From assembly GCF_030539875.1 (NCBI RefSeq), contig NZ_JAUNXI010000001.1, forward strand, positions 114,640 through 178,639: 64,000 nt of DNA, read 5' to 3'. Every line of letters starts with the position of its first letter. Position 1 is the stretch's first letter. Under the pieces are notes generated by a model. The model worked only from the letters and a program-made list of their open reading frames with translations. It ran no database searches and was not told the DNA's origin. The translations under genes and the position numbers were made by a program. This stretch comes from Methanobrevibacter sp. GTDB lineage: Archaea; Methanobacteriota; Methanobacteria; Methanobacteriales; Methanobacteriaceae. This document shows positions 29,322 through 37,242 of this stretch, in pieces.

Positions 29322-30524
29322 ATGGTTAATATATTAACCAGGTCTTTAATCAAGTCATTTACTAAATTAAATCCCATTTCCATTGGAACTAAATTTTTTC
29401 CAACAAATTCACTTGAAACAGAATATGTGGAGCTGTTCAATTATACTCAAACTATTCTTTTTGAAATTGATAAGGCGGAAATTACTTCCGATTCCATTTT
29501 GGAGAATTTAATTCGTGATGTGGGCGGGGAAAACCTTCCGGATGATTACAATTTTTATGAATTAAAACCTGCTGAAAATAAAATTGAAGAATATGCTTTG
29601 GTAAGCAATATCATCATGGGTAATGACCGTTATTTTTATATCGAACTTCCCAATCCTTCTAATCTAATTAATATCTTTGTAAAAATTATTGAAAATGAAA
29701 AAGGGGAAGTTGTAGAAAAAACGGCAACAGAATTAGTTGCTAAAATGTTGAGTAAAAATGATGCGATTCGTGTAGCTATTGAATTAATAGGTATTGGTTT
29801 ATCTGAAGGGGTTCAGGTAATATCCGCTGTTGGAATGACTGGTGCCGCTTCAATTGAAAGGGCAATTCATTATACTCAAAATGTAGGTAGCTTTCCAGGT
29901 ATTGCCTTTACAAAATTAGGTGGGGAATACGCCCTTGTCTTTGACTCTCCATTTTTACTTCAAGAATCAAGGCCTGTTACTTTGGAAAATTATTTGTTCA
30001 TTGATCTGATTGACTCCACTAAGTTTATTGATAAAAAAGGCCGTAATCAACTAGTTGAATTGATGACTGGCATTAAGAACTTCATTGAAACAGAATGTAA
30101 CGGTGAGTTGGAAGGATATCGTGAAGGAGGAGATGATTTCATTGCAAGATTTCCGTCTAAAGATTTGGCAATACGTGCAGGTCTTGACACTGCATGGTTT
30201 GCACTTGACAATGGTGCAAAAATACGTGCAGGTGTTGGTAAGAGCAGAAGAGAAGCAGGTGAAAGGGCTCAACTCGTAGATAATTTGAATTCAACATCTC
30301 CATTATCTTTAGTTGTATTTGAATTGGCCAATGGGTTATATGCATATAATATCCCCTCCGAATTTACAAAAACTTTAATTAATTTAGTAGAAAACGAAAA
30401 AGCCAAACTGATTGGTGTTTTTGCATTTGTATTTGTATTTACTTATTTAATGTCAGTGTTGGGATTCGGAATGTTTAGTTTTGTTGGGGTTATTATAGCT
30501 CTAGTTTATGCACTTTTAGCTTAA
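29322..30524 (+). CDS. Membrane protein with nucleotidyl-cyclase/palm-like GGDD domain
   Basis: 400 residues of unknown overall family. Residues about 1-215 are a soluble alpha/beta region. Residues about 220-340 contain FIDLIDSTKFIDKKG, then 45 residues later YREGGDDFIARFP, then IRAGVGKSRREAGERA. The D-x(3)-S/T-x-F plus GGDD spacing resembles class III cyclases and the palm of GGDEF or Cas10/mCpol enzymes. Two transmembrane helices close the protein (about 362-400), so the domain faces the cytosol at the membrane. It starts immediately after the RNase-like gene stop and is followed by a small membrane protein. Fold assignment is by motif only; alternatives are a non-catalytic palm or an unrelated coincidence. 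Confidence 0.75.
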   Translation: MVNILTRSLIKSFTKLNPISIGTKFFPTNSLETEYVELFNYTQTILFEIDKAEITSDSILENLIRDVGGENLPDDYNFYELKPAENKIEEYALVSNIIMGNDRYFYIELPNPSNLINIFVKIIENEKGEVVEKTATELVAKMLSKNDAIRVAIELIGIGLSEGVQVISAVGMTGAASIERAIHYTQNVGSFPGIAFTKLGGEYALVFDSPFLLQESRPVTLENYLFIDLIDSTKFIDKKGRNQLVELMTGIKNFIETECNGELEGYREGGDDFIARFPSKDLAIRAGLDTAWFALDNGAKIRAGVGKSRREAGERAQLVDNLNSTSPLSLVVFELANGLYAYNIPSEFTKTLINLVENEKAKLIGVFAFVFVFTYLMSVLGFGMFSFVGVIIALVYALLA

Positions 30525-30546
30525 TGATTAAAAAAGGAACAGTAAT

Positions 30547-30909
30547 ATGCGAAGAAATAGAGATGACAAAAGGGTTTTGTATTCACCAAGAAACAATTCT
30601 GGAAGAGGTTATAAACGGCCAAAAACAAATAAACCTCCTCATCAGCGTAGAAGGGGTAAAACTAATCGTATTACAGTTTTTGTTATTATTTTGGCATTAA
30701 TTGCATTTGTTATTGGTGCAGGAGCTGGAATATCCTTAACTTTTGATGATGGGGATGAAGGGCCTCAATGGCATAATGTTACCGAAGAGATGACTACAAA
30801 CCTGACTGGTGATGAAAAAGTATACTTTGATGAAGACTTAGATCAGGTTGATTTTAACAATAATGAAACATTAACTGAACTGAATATTACTAAAGAACCT
30901 TCTTATTAA
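30547..30909 (+). CDS. Small single-span membrane protein
   Basis: 120 residues. A strongly basic N-terminal tail (about 1-42, rich in Arg/Lys/Asn) precedes one transmembrane helix (about 43-68), then an acidic external tail containing several NxT/S sites. No known domain. It lies 22 bases after the palm-domain gene and 15 before argJ, within the same operon. The charge pattern fixes the orientation as cytosolic N-terminus by the positive-inside rule. The basic tail could touch nucleic acid or membrane lipid. Confidence 0.75.
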   Translation: MRRNRDDKRVLYSPRNNSGRGYKRPKTNKPPHQRRRGKTNRITVFVIILALIAFVIGAGAGISLTFDDGDEGPQWHNVTEEMTTNLTGDEKVYFDEDLDQVDFNNNETLTELNITKEPSY

Positions 30910-30924
30910 GTTTTGGCGATTATT

Positions 30925-32148
30925 ATGGATTTTATTAAAGAATTAAATGGCGGATTTTCTGTTATTGAAAATCTCAAAGTATCCGGTGCGCGTGAAAGTA
31001 AATATGGTGTTGCCATCATTTATTCACCGAACAGTACTGCCTCTGCAGTTTTCACTTCAAATAAAGTTGTTGCAGCTCCGGTTAAATATACTAAAAACAT
31101 GCTTAAAAATGGAATTGTTTCTGCCGTTTTTGTAAATAGCGGTAATGCTAATTGTTTTACCGGAAAACAGGGTTTTAAAGATTGTGAAGCTTTGGCCAAA
31201 TTAGTTTCCAATGAGTTGAAAATACCTGAAGATGAAATAGCTATTTCTTCAACCGGTGTTATTGGTCGTGAAATGCCGATGGGCATTATTTCTGAAGTGG
31301 CTCTTGAATCCCTTTCAAAACTGGGAAACGGTCCTGAAAACTCACTGGCAGCTGCAAAAGCCATAATGACAACTGACACATTTCCAAAAGAATGCGCTAT
31401 TGAAGTTACATTAACCACAGGTGAGGTTGTTAAAATTGCAGGTATTACTAAAGGCAGCGGGATGATTGCTCCGAATATGGGCACCATGCTTTCATTTATT
31501 GTAACTGATGCAAAAATTCCGGCTAATGAAATCAATAAGGCACTAAAAAAAGCTTCAGATATTAGTTTTAACATGATTGTTGTAGATGGTGATGAAAGCA
31601 CAAACGACACATGTTTGATGATGGCTAATGGAGCATCTGATGTTGAAGTTGTAAAAGACGCTAAATTAGATTCTAATTTCCAGGAAGCTTTAAATTATGT
31701 CTGCATTGATTTGGCTAAAAAAATGGCAAGGGATGGTGAAGGAGCAACCAAATTCATTGAAGCTAATGTCTGTGGTGCTAAAAACTTGGAGGGCGCAAGA
31801 CTTGCGGCCAAATCAGTTATTTCTTCAAGCTTATTTAAATCAGCAGTATTTGGCGGTGATCCGAATTGGGGAAGAATTGTTTCGGCCATAGGTTATTCCG
31901 GCTGTGATTTAAATCCGGATATTGTATCAATAGCTATTGGAAATGATTTGGATGAAGTGGATCTGGTTAAAAATGGTGAAATTTTAGCATTTGATAATAC
32001 TCCACAACTCAAAAGAGCTGAAAAGATAATGCAATCCAAGAATGTCATTGTAAACATCGATATCGGTTTAGGTGATGGTGAAGCAACTGCATGGGGTTGT
32101 GATTTAACATATGATTATGTTAAAATTAATGCTGAATACACTACATAA
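30925..32148 (+). CDS. argJ: Bifunctional glutamate N-acetyltransferase/ornithine acetyltransferase
   Basis: 407 residues in the ArgJ family, which recycles acetyl groups from N-acetylornithine to glutamate in arginine synthesis. Evidence: GARESKYGVAIIYS near the N-terminus, VFVNSGNANCFTGKQG, the self-cleavage site in KGSGMIAPNMGTMLSF with the threonine nucleophile, and FGGDPNWGRIVSAIGYSG near the C-terminus. Start chosen at ATG 30925 rather than the upstream TTG at 30913, which gives no better ribosome site. ArgB of the same pathway is at 44393, in a separate transcript. Confidence 0.96.
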   Translation: MDFIKELNGGFSVIENLKVSGARESKYGVAIIYSPNSTASAVFTSNKVVAAPVKYTKNMLKNGIVSAVFVNSGNANCFTGKQGFKDCEALAKLVSNELKIPEDEIAISSTGVIGREMPMGIISEVALESLSKLGNGPENSLAAAKAIMTTDTFPKECAIEVTLTTGEVVKIAGITKGSGMIAPNMGTMLSFIVTDAKIPANEINKALKKASDISFNMIVVDGDESTNDTCLMMANGASDVEVVKDAKLDSNFQEALNYVCIDLAKKMARDGEGATKFIEANVCGAKNLEGARLAAKSVISSSLFKSAVFGGDPNWGRIVSAIGYSGCDLNPDIVSIAIGNDLDEVDLVKNGEILAFDNTPQLKRAEKIMQSKNVIVNIDIGLGDGEATAWGCDLTYDYVKINAEYTT

Positions 32149-32238
32149 AGAAAACCTTTAAATATCTTGAAAACAAATATTTTTTTGTTATAGATGTAAT
32201 TCTAATTATTTTTTTCATTAATTTTAAGGAGGGTGAAT

Positions 32239-32343
32239 ATGGCAAAAGTTAAAGGAACTAACAGGAGAACCAGACAAAAAAGAAGTTATACCAAACCTGG
32301 TAGTAAAAGAGGAAGAGGAGTTAAACAAACTTGGAAAAAATAA
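32239..32343 (+). CDS. 34-residue highly basic protein
   Basis: A 35-codon frame from ATG 32239 to TAA 32343, preceded by AAGGAGGGTGA, one of the strongest ribosome sites in the window. The peptide begins MAKVKGTNRRTRQKR and ends in RGRGVKQTWKK; about 15 of 34 residues are Lys or Arg and none is acidic. It has its own promoter space and a T-rich tail downstream. It looks like a small ribosomal or RNA-binding protein but I do not recognise the family. Confidence 0.82.
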   Translation: MAKVKGTNRRTRQKRSYTKPGSKRGRGVKQTWKK

Positions 32344-32407
32344 TCCTCTTATAACTTTTTTTATCATTTTTAACTATTTTTTTTGATGTTATGAAAACAT
32401 CGCCATA

Positions 32408-32435
32408 TTGAAAATTATTAAATACTATTTTTTAA
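32408..32435 (+). promoter_or_regulatory. Promoter element A (28-base copy 1)
   Basis: Promoter-like AT-rich block (GAAAATTATTAAATACTA core) starting 50 bases before the methyltransferase ATG. The identical 28 bases recur at 36435-36462 before the ribitol cytidylyltransferase gene. Confidence 0.55.
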
Positions 32436-32457
32436 AGATATTATATGTGGTGATTAT

Positions 32458-33048
32458 ATGAATGGACATAGGGCTCATGGTTTTTCAAGTGTACATTTCT
32501 TGGATTCTGATGAGATTATATCTGAATTAAATTTGAAAGGTGATGAAACTTTTATGGATGCCGGTTGCGGAGACGGCCACATCGCAATAAAAGTGCTAGA
32601 TGATTATCTTCCAAATGGGACTGTTTATGCTGTTGATGTTTATGATGCATCTATTGAAGATATGGAAACATACAAAAATGAAAATAATGTTGAAAATTTA
32701 ATCAACATTGAAGCAGACATTCCTAAAGGAATTCCCGGTGTTGAAGATGAATCTGTTGATGTTGTTTTAATGGTTAATGTCTTCCACGGATTTAAGGCAT
32801 CAAGAACAGCAGATGATGCCATAGATGAATTTGCAAGAATTATTAAACGTGATGGTAAAATTGCAATTATGGATTATAAAGCTTGGGATGTTCCAAAAGG
32901 ACCTCCAACAGCATTTAGAAGTCATCCGTCTGAATTGGAAGAATTATTTGCTAAACACGGTTTAAAAATGACTTATTTAAATGAAGAAATTGGTGAAGAT
33001 ATTCCTGAAGGCAAATCTCACTACTTCATTGTTTTCCAAAAAGAATAG
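32458..33048 (+). CDS. Class I SAM-dependent methyltransferase
   Basis: 196 residues with motif I MDAGCGDGHIAIKVL (about 32-46), an acidic end of strand 2 (VYAVDVYD), and VDVVLMVNVFHGF as motif IV. The MNGHRAHGFSSVHFLD head resembles small arsenite- or UbiE-like methyltransferases of methanogens. Substrate unknown. It has a GGTGAT ribosome site and appears monocistronic. Confidence 0.87.
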   Translation: MNGHRAHGFSSVHFLDSDEIISELNLKGDETFMDAGCGDGHIAIKVLDDYLPNGTVYAVDVYDASIEDMETYKNENNVENLINIEADIPKGIPGVEDESVDVVLMVNVFHGFKASRTADDAIDEFARIIKRDGKIAIMDYKAWDVPKGPPTAFRSHPSELEELFAKHGLKMTYLNEEIGEDIPEGKSHYFIVFQKE

Positions 33049-33360
33049 ATGGGGGTCTTTTCTCTATTTATTCTTTTTTTCAATTCTTCTCAGTTTTTCT
33101 TATTTTAATGTGCTTGTAATGGTGTGGAATATTTGTTAATGTCAATTGGGGTTGCGTTTTGGTGAATATTATATGTAATGTGTTATATGTAATATTTGAG
33201 CAATCGTTAATTTTAAATCAATTCAAAAGTTTAGAAACATCAAAATAAAACTTTAATTTTATTATAAATTATTTTTATTATTGTGTGATGATTTTTATGT
33301 ATTGTTTGGTGGTGTATCTCTAAAAAAGTACTTACATTGCGTTTCTACTTTCCAGACATT

Positions 33361-33410
33361 ATTTAATTTTGATTCGATATGAAAATGTTTATATATTAGT
33401 ATATAATTAA
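33361..33410 (+). promoter_or_regulatory. Duplicated promoter-like block, copy 1
   Basis: Contains ATTCGATATG followed by a TTTATATATTA TATA-like box. It is 44 of 50 identical, by hand count, to the block starting exactly 100 bases downstream. Confidence 0.6.
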
Positions 33411-33460
33411 TGAAACTCGTCTTTAAACTCTTTTTACTCCAGTAATGTTATTATTGTCCA

Positions 33461-33510
33461 ATTCAATTTTAATTCGATATGATAATATTTATATATTACT
33501 ATATGATTAA
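33461..33510 (+). promoter_or_regulatory. Duplicated promoter-like block, copy 2
   Basis: Second copy of the block, again with ATTCGATATG and a TTTATATATTA box. It lies about 230 bases before ATG 33739, so at least one further start site or a long leader is implied. Confidence 0.6.
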
Positions 33511-33738
33511 AATAATATTGCTAATCATGATTATTAAATCGTAATTATGGGATTGGGGATAAATGAAAGACAAATGTTGAGGGTGTAATTTTATTTTTTG
33601 CAGTTTGCATGCAGATGTAAATAGTAGGTATTCTACACACATTTTGGTTCAGATTGAATTTCCTTTTTCTAATCTTAGATTATTGTATTTGATGTCTGAT
33701 AGTATTATTTTTATCAATTGGTTTAAAGGAGAATAATC

Positions 33739-34542
33739 ATGAAATCTATGAAAACATTAGTTATCGCTATTATTGCGGTAGTGGTGGTTATTGGTGTGGG
33801 TTTATGGGCTACCGGCTCATTAGACACTAACCAAGACTTAGGTAATCAAGAAATTCAATTAGCAGCTGCTGCTAGTTTGAAAAATGTTTATGATGAAAAG
33901 TTAATTCCTATGTTTGAAGAAAAGCATCCTGGTGTGAAAGTCACTCCTACTTATGCTTCAAGTGGGGATTTGCAAACTCAAATTGAAAATGGTCTAAAAG
34001 CTGATGTATTTATGTCTGCTGCTAATAAACAGATGAATGCTTTGGTTGAAAAAGGTTATATTGACAATGCTACTAATGTCCAATCTTTGGAAAATAAAGT
34101 TGTTTTAATTGTACCTGCTGATTCAAATTCCAATATATCTTCATTTGATGATTTAAAAGATGTAAAGGGCACTATTGCTATTGGAGACCCTGAATCCGTA
34201 CCTGCCGGTCAATATGCTAAAGAAGTATTATCCAACCTTGGTATTTGGGATGATGTTGAATCTAAATTATCTTTAGGTACTGATGTAACTGCTGTATTGA
34301 ACCAAGTAGCTCAAGGATCTGCTGATTGCGGTATTGTTTACTCTACTGATGCTAAATCTAGTGATGATGTTAAAGTAGTTTGTGAAGCTCCAGAAGATGC
34401 ATTAAAAACTCCGGTTATTTATCCTGTAGCTGTTCTTAAAGATTCCGAGCATTCTGATGCTGCAAAAGCATTTGTTGACTTCTTACAAACTAAAGAGGCT
34501 CAGGACGTATTTGTTGATTATGGATTTGCTATTCACCAGTAG
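33739..34542 (+). CDS. modA: Molybdate ABC transporter substrate-binding protein
   Basis: 267 residues: membrane-anchoring signal (about 5-28), then AAASLKNVYDEKLIPMFEEKHPGVKV and YASSGDLQTQIENGLKADVFMSA, the ModA oxyanion-binding signature, and VPAGQYAKEVL in the second lobe. It binds molybdate or tungstate outside the membrane. There is no lipobox cysteine, so the N-terminal helix probably tethers it. It is the first gene of modABC. ModA-type rather than WtpA-type by these motifs, but Mo/W selectivity cannot be read from sequence. Confidence 0.95.
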   Translation: MKSMKTLVIAIIAVVVVIGVGLWATGSLDTNQDLGNQEIQLAAAASLKNVYDEKLIPMFEEKHPGVKVTPTYASSGDLQTQIENGLKADVFMSAANKQMNALVEKGYIDNATNVQSLENKVVLIVPADSNSNISSFDDLKDVKGTIAIGDPESVPAGQYAKEVLSNLGIWDDVESKLSLGTDVTAVLNQVAQGSADCGIVYSTDAKSSDDVKVVCEAPEDALKTPVIYPVAVLKDSEHSDAAKAFVDFLQTKEAQDVFVDYGFAIHQ

Positions 34543-34593
34543 ATTTGACGGATTATTCATATAAAATAATAAATGTATTAAAGAGATAGAGAC

Positions 34594-35268
34594 ATGATGG
34601 ACTGGACTCCGATTTTCATTTCAATGAAAACTGCAAGCTTATCAATATTCATAACCTTTTTTGTAGGTTTGATTGTTGCTTGGGGTATTGTTAAGATGAA
34701 AAATGAAACAATAAAGATTGTACTTGATGGTATTTTTACACTGCCGATTGTGCTGCCTCCTACTGTAGTGGGGTTCTTTTTATTGTACATTTTTGGTGTC
34801 AGAGGTCCGATAGGTAAGTTTTTTATAGACTTTTTCACTGTGAAAATAGCATTTTCATGGTCTGCAACTGTTATTGCAGCTGTCGTCATGTCTTTTCCTT
34901 TAATGTACCGTTCCGCTCGGGGTGCGTTTGAACAGGTGGATTCTAACTTGTTGGATGCAGGCCGTACATTAGGTATGTCTGAGTGGAAAATTTTCTGGAA
35001 AGTTTTATTTGCAAATGCATTGCCTGGAATTATCAGCGGCGGAATTCTTGCTTATGCTCGTGGTTTAGGAGAATTTGGTGCTACAGCCATGCTTGCAGGC
35101 AATATTGCTGGACAAACCAGAACTCTTCCTATGGCGGTTTATTCTGAAGTTGCTGCTGGAAATATGGGTGATGCTTTTAATTATGTCGTGTTCATTGTTA
35201 TTATATCATTTATAGCTATTTTTATTATGGATTATGTTTCCATACGCAAGGAAAAGCAATGGAAATGA
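34594..35268 (+). CDS. modB: Molybdate ABC transporter permease
   Basis: 224 residues with about five transmembrane helices. DGIFTLPIVLPPTVVGFFLL and the ABC-contact EAA-like loop SEWKIFWKVLFANALPGIISGGILAYARGLGEFGA (positions about 128-162) match ModB. The start follows AAAGAGATAGAGAC. The next gene begins 38 bases after the stop. Confidence 0.95.
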   Translation: MMDWTPIFISMKTASLSIFITFFVGLIVAWGIVKMKNETIKIVLDGIFTLPIVLPPTVVGFFLLYIFGVRGPIGKFFIDFFTVKIAFSWSATVIAAVVMSFPLMYRSARGAFEQVDSNLLDAGRTLGMSEWKIFWKVLFANALPGIISGGILAYARGLGEFGATAMLAGNIAGQTRTLPMAVYSEVAAGNMGDAFNYVVFIVIISFIAIFIMDYVSIRKEKQWK

Positions 35269-35306
35269 TTTTATAAGTATTTTATTTTGTTTTATGGGGG
35301 AGGATT

Positions 35307-36344
35307 ATGAGTAATAAATTGTTAAAGGTAGATATCCACAAAAAACTTAAAGAATTCGACATGGATGTTGATTTTGAACTGAAAAAAGGGTGTTTAGGTA
35401 TTTTAGGTCCTTCTGGCTGCGGTAAAAGTATGACGCTTAAATCTATTGCAGGTATTGTCACTCCTGATGATGGTGTTGTAAGTTTAAATGCTGATGAAGA
35501 AACTATTTATTATGATTCCAATGGAAAAATTAATTTAAAACCCCAAAAGAGAAATGTAGGTTACTTATTTCAAAATTATGCTTTATTTCCCAATATGACT
35601 GTTGAAGAAAATGTTGCTGTTGGTTTGCCTAAGGATTATGATGAGAAAATATTGTCCGGAATGATTGAACGCTTTCGTTTAGGTGGATTGGAGAAAAGAT
35701 ATCCTAGACAATTGTCTGGAGGCCAGCAGCAGAGAGTGGCACTGGCCCGTATTTTAGCTTATGGCCCGGATGTTATATTGCTGGATGAACCATTTAGCGC
35801 CATGGATACTTTCCTAAAAGAACAGCTGCGCATTGAACTTATTAACTTGCTAGACGATTTTGAGGGATTGTCTATTTTAGTTACTCATGACCGTGATGAG
35901 GCATTCCAGTTTTGTGATGAACTTCTAATATTGGATAAGGGCAAAGTTATTGCAAAAGGACCTACTCATGAAGTATTTGAGAATCCAAAAAAGGTTCAAG
36001 TTGCAAGACTTACTGGATGTAAAAATATTTCCAAAATCGAAGTTATAGATGATTATCATATTAAATCTTTGGATTGGGGAGTTGTATTTGAAGTGTCTGA
36101 AAAGATTTCCTCTGATATTACTCATATTGGAATAAGGGCTCATGATTTTTCTCCGGCAGAGGAAGATGATGTTAATGTGATTGACACTTCAGATTCAGTA
36201 AAAGTGGAAATGCCTTTTGAGTGGGAAGTGACTCTTTCAAATGGATTATGGTGGAAAGCCGATAAAAAGATTCATGAGCATGAATTTGAAATTCCCAAGT
36301 ATTTAAAAGTTGATTCTAAAAATATTATCTTGTTGGAAGAATAG
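35307..36344 (+). CDS. modC: Molybdate ABC transporter ATP-binding protein
   Basis: 345 residues with Walker A GPSGCGKSM, Q-loop LFQNYALFPNMTVEENV, signature LSGGQQQRVALARIL, Walker B VILLDEPFSAMD and H-loop VTHDRDEA. The C-terminal 110 residues form a TOBE-like beta domain, a site of oxyanion sensing in some ModC proteins. A GGGGGAGG ribosome site precedes ATG 35307. It completes the modABC operon. Confidence 0.94.
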   Translation: MSNKLLKVDIHKKLKEFDMDVDFELKKGCLGILGPSGCGKSMTLKSIAGIVTPDDGVVSLNADEETIYYDSNGKINLKPQKRNVGYLFQNYALFPNMTVEENVAVGLPKDYDEKILSGMIERFRLGGLEKRYPRQLSGGQQQRVALARILAYGPDVILLDEPFSAMDTFLKEQLRIELINLLDDFEGLSILVTHDRDEAFQFCDELLILDKGKVIAKGPTHEVFENPKKVQVARLTGCKNISKIEVIDDYHIKSLDWGVVFEVSEKISSDITHIGIRAHDFSPAEEDDVNVIDTSDSVKVEMPFEWEVTLSNGLWWKADKKIHEHEFEIPKYLKVDSKNIILLEE

Positions 36345-36434
36345 TTTGGATTCACATATTATTGGAATGTTTTTCATAACTTATTTTAATTCATATTTTA
36401 TGGATTTGTAATATTTTTATTGCATACTCTTATT

Positions 36435-36462
36435 TTGAAAATTATTAAATACTATTTTTTAA
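36435..36462 (+). promoter_or_regulatory. Promoter element A (28-base copy 2)
   Basis: Identical over 28 bases to the block at 32408-32435, here about 70 bases upstream of the cytidylyltransferase start. Confidence 0.5.
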
Positions 36463-36531
36463 CAATTATTAAATAGGTGAAACTTTTAATTATTATTAAA
36501 TTATTTTACATATGAAAAGGGGAATGTGTTA

Positions 36532-37242
36532 ATGATTTTTGCAGCAATTTTAGCAGGCGGTATGGGATTAAGGATGGGTGGTTGTGATACTCCTAAACAA
36601 TTTTTGAATTTAGGCGATAAGCCTGTCATTGTTCACACGATAGAAAAATTTGTAATAAATGATAAAATTGATAAAATCGTTGTTTTAACACCTAAAAACT
36701 TCATTAATCACACCATTCACTTGATTGATAAGTATATTTCAGATAAAAAAGACATTATTGTTATAGAAGGTGGAGAAACTAGAAACGACACATTAATTAA
36801 TAGTATTAAATATATTGATGAGAATTTCGGCATTGATGAGGACTCAATTATCGTTACACATGATTCTGTCAGACCATTTGTAACTCATAGGATTATAGAG
36901 GACAATATCAAAGCCGCAAAAAGATATGGGGCATGCGATACTGTAATTCCTGCTACTGATACAATTGTTGAGAGTATAAATGGGGCGACTATTGAAAGCA
37001 TTCCCGTAAGGGATTATTATTACCAGGGTCAAACTCCACAGAGCTTCAATATAAAGAAACTTTTTAATTTGATTAGCAGTTTAACAGAAGAAGAATCTAT
37101 TATACTTACAGATGCATGTAAAATATTCACACTTAAGGATGAAGATGTACATCTAGTTGATGGTGAAGTGACAAATATTAAGATTACATACCCTTATGAC
37201 TTAAAATTAGCAAATACCATACTTGAGGATATTCATGATTAA
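36532..37242 (+). CDS. IspD/TarI-family cytidylyltransferase, probably ribitol-5-phosphate
   Basis: 236 residues with the CTP-binding head AAILAGGMGLRMG, PKQFLNLGDKPVI, HDSVRPFV, ATDTIVES and QTPQSF. The fold is shared by IspD (MEP pathway) and TarI (CDP-ribitol). Archaea make isoprenoids by the mevalonate route, and the next gene looks like TarJ, so CDP-ribitol synthesis is the better reading. ATG 36532 is used because AGGGG lies 9 bases upstream; the GTG at 36526 is too close to it. Overlaps the next gene by 8 bases. Confidence 0.87.
   Translation: MIFAAILAGGMGLRMGGCDTPKQFLNLGDKPVIVHTIEKFVINDKIDKIVVLTPKNFINHTIHLIDKYISDKKDIIVIEGGETRNDTLINSIKYIDENFGIDEDSIIVTHDSVRPFVTHRIIEDNIKAAKRYGACDTVIPATDTIVESINGATIESIPVRDYYYQGQTPQSFNIKKLFNLISSLTEEESIILTDACKIFTLKDEDVHLVDGEVTNIKITYPYDLKLANTILEDIHD

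Larger units (their letters stand above)
33049..33738. other. Long intergenic region upstream of modABC
   Basis: 690 bases with no credible gene. It contains a near-tandem TTATATGTAAT pair around 33168-33204 and two copies of a 50-base promoter-like block 100 bases apart. A GGAGAA ribosome site precedes modA. The size and repeats suggest regulated transcription of the molybdate transporter. Confidence 0.55.

Noticed and set aside
33049..33738. Search for a tRNA or riboswitch (such as a Moco-type element) before modA.
   Set aside because: No cloverleaf or G/C-rich conserved core could be seen. The region is almost entirely AT-rich promoter-like sequence.
36532..37242. Calling the cytidylyltransferase IspD of the MEP pathway.
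   Set aside because: Archaea use mevalonate and the overlapping neighbour is TarJ-like, so a ribitol-5-phosphate enzyme is more likely.
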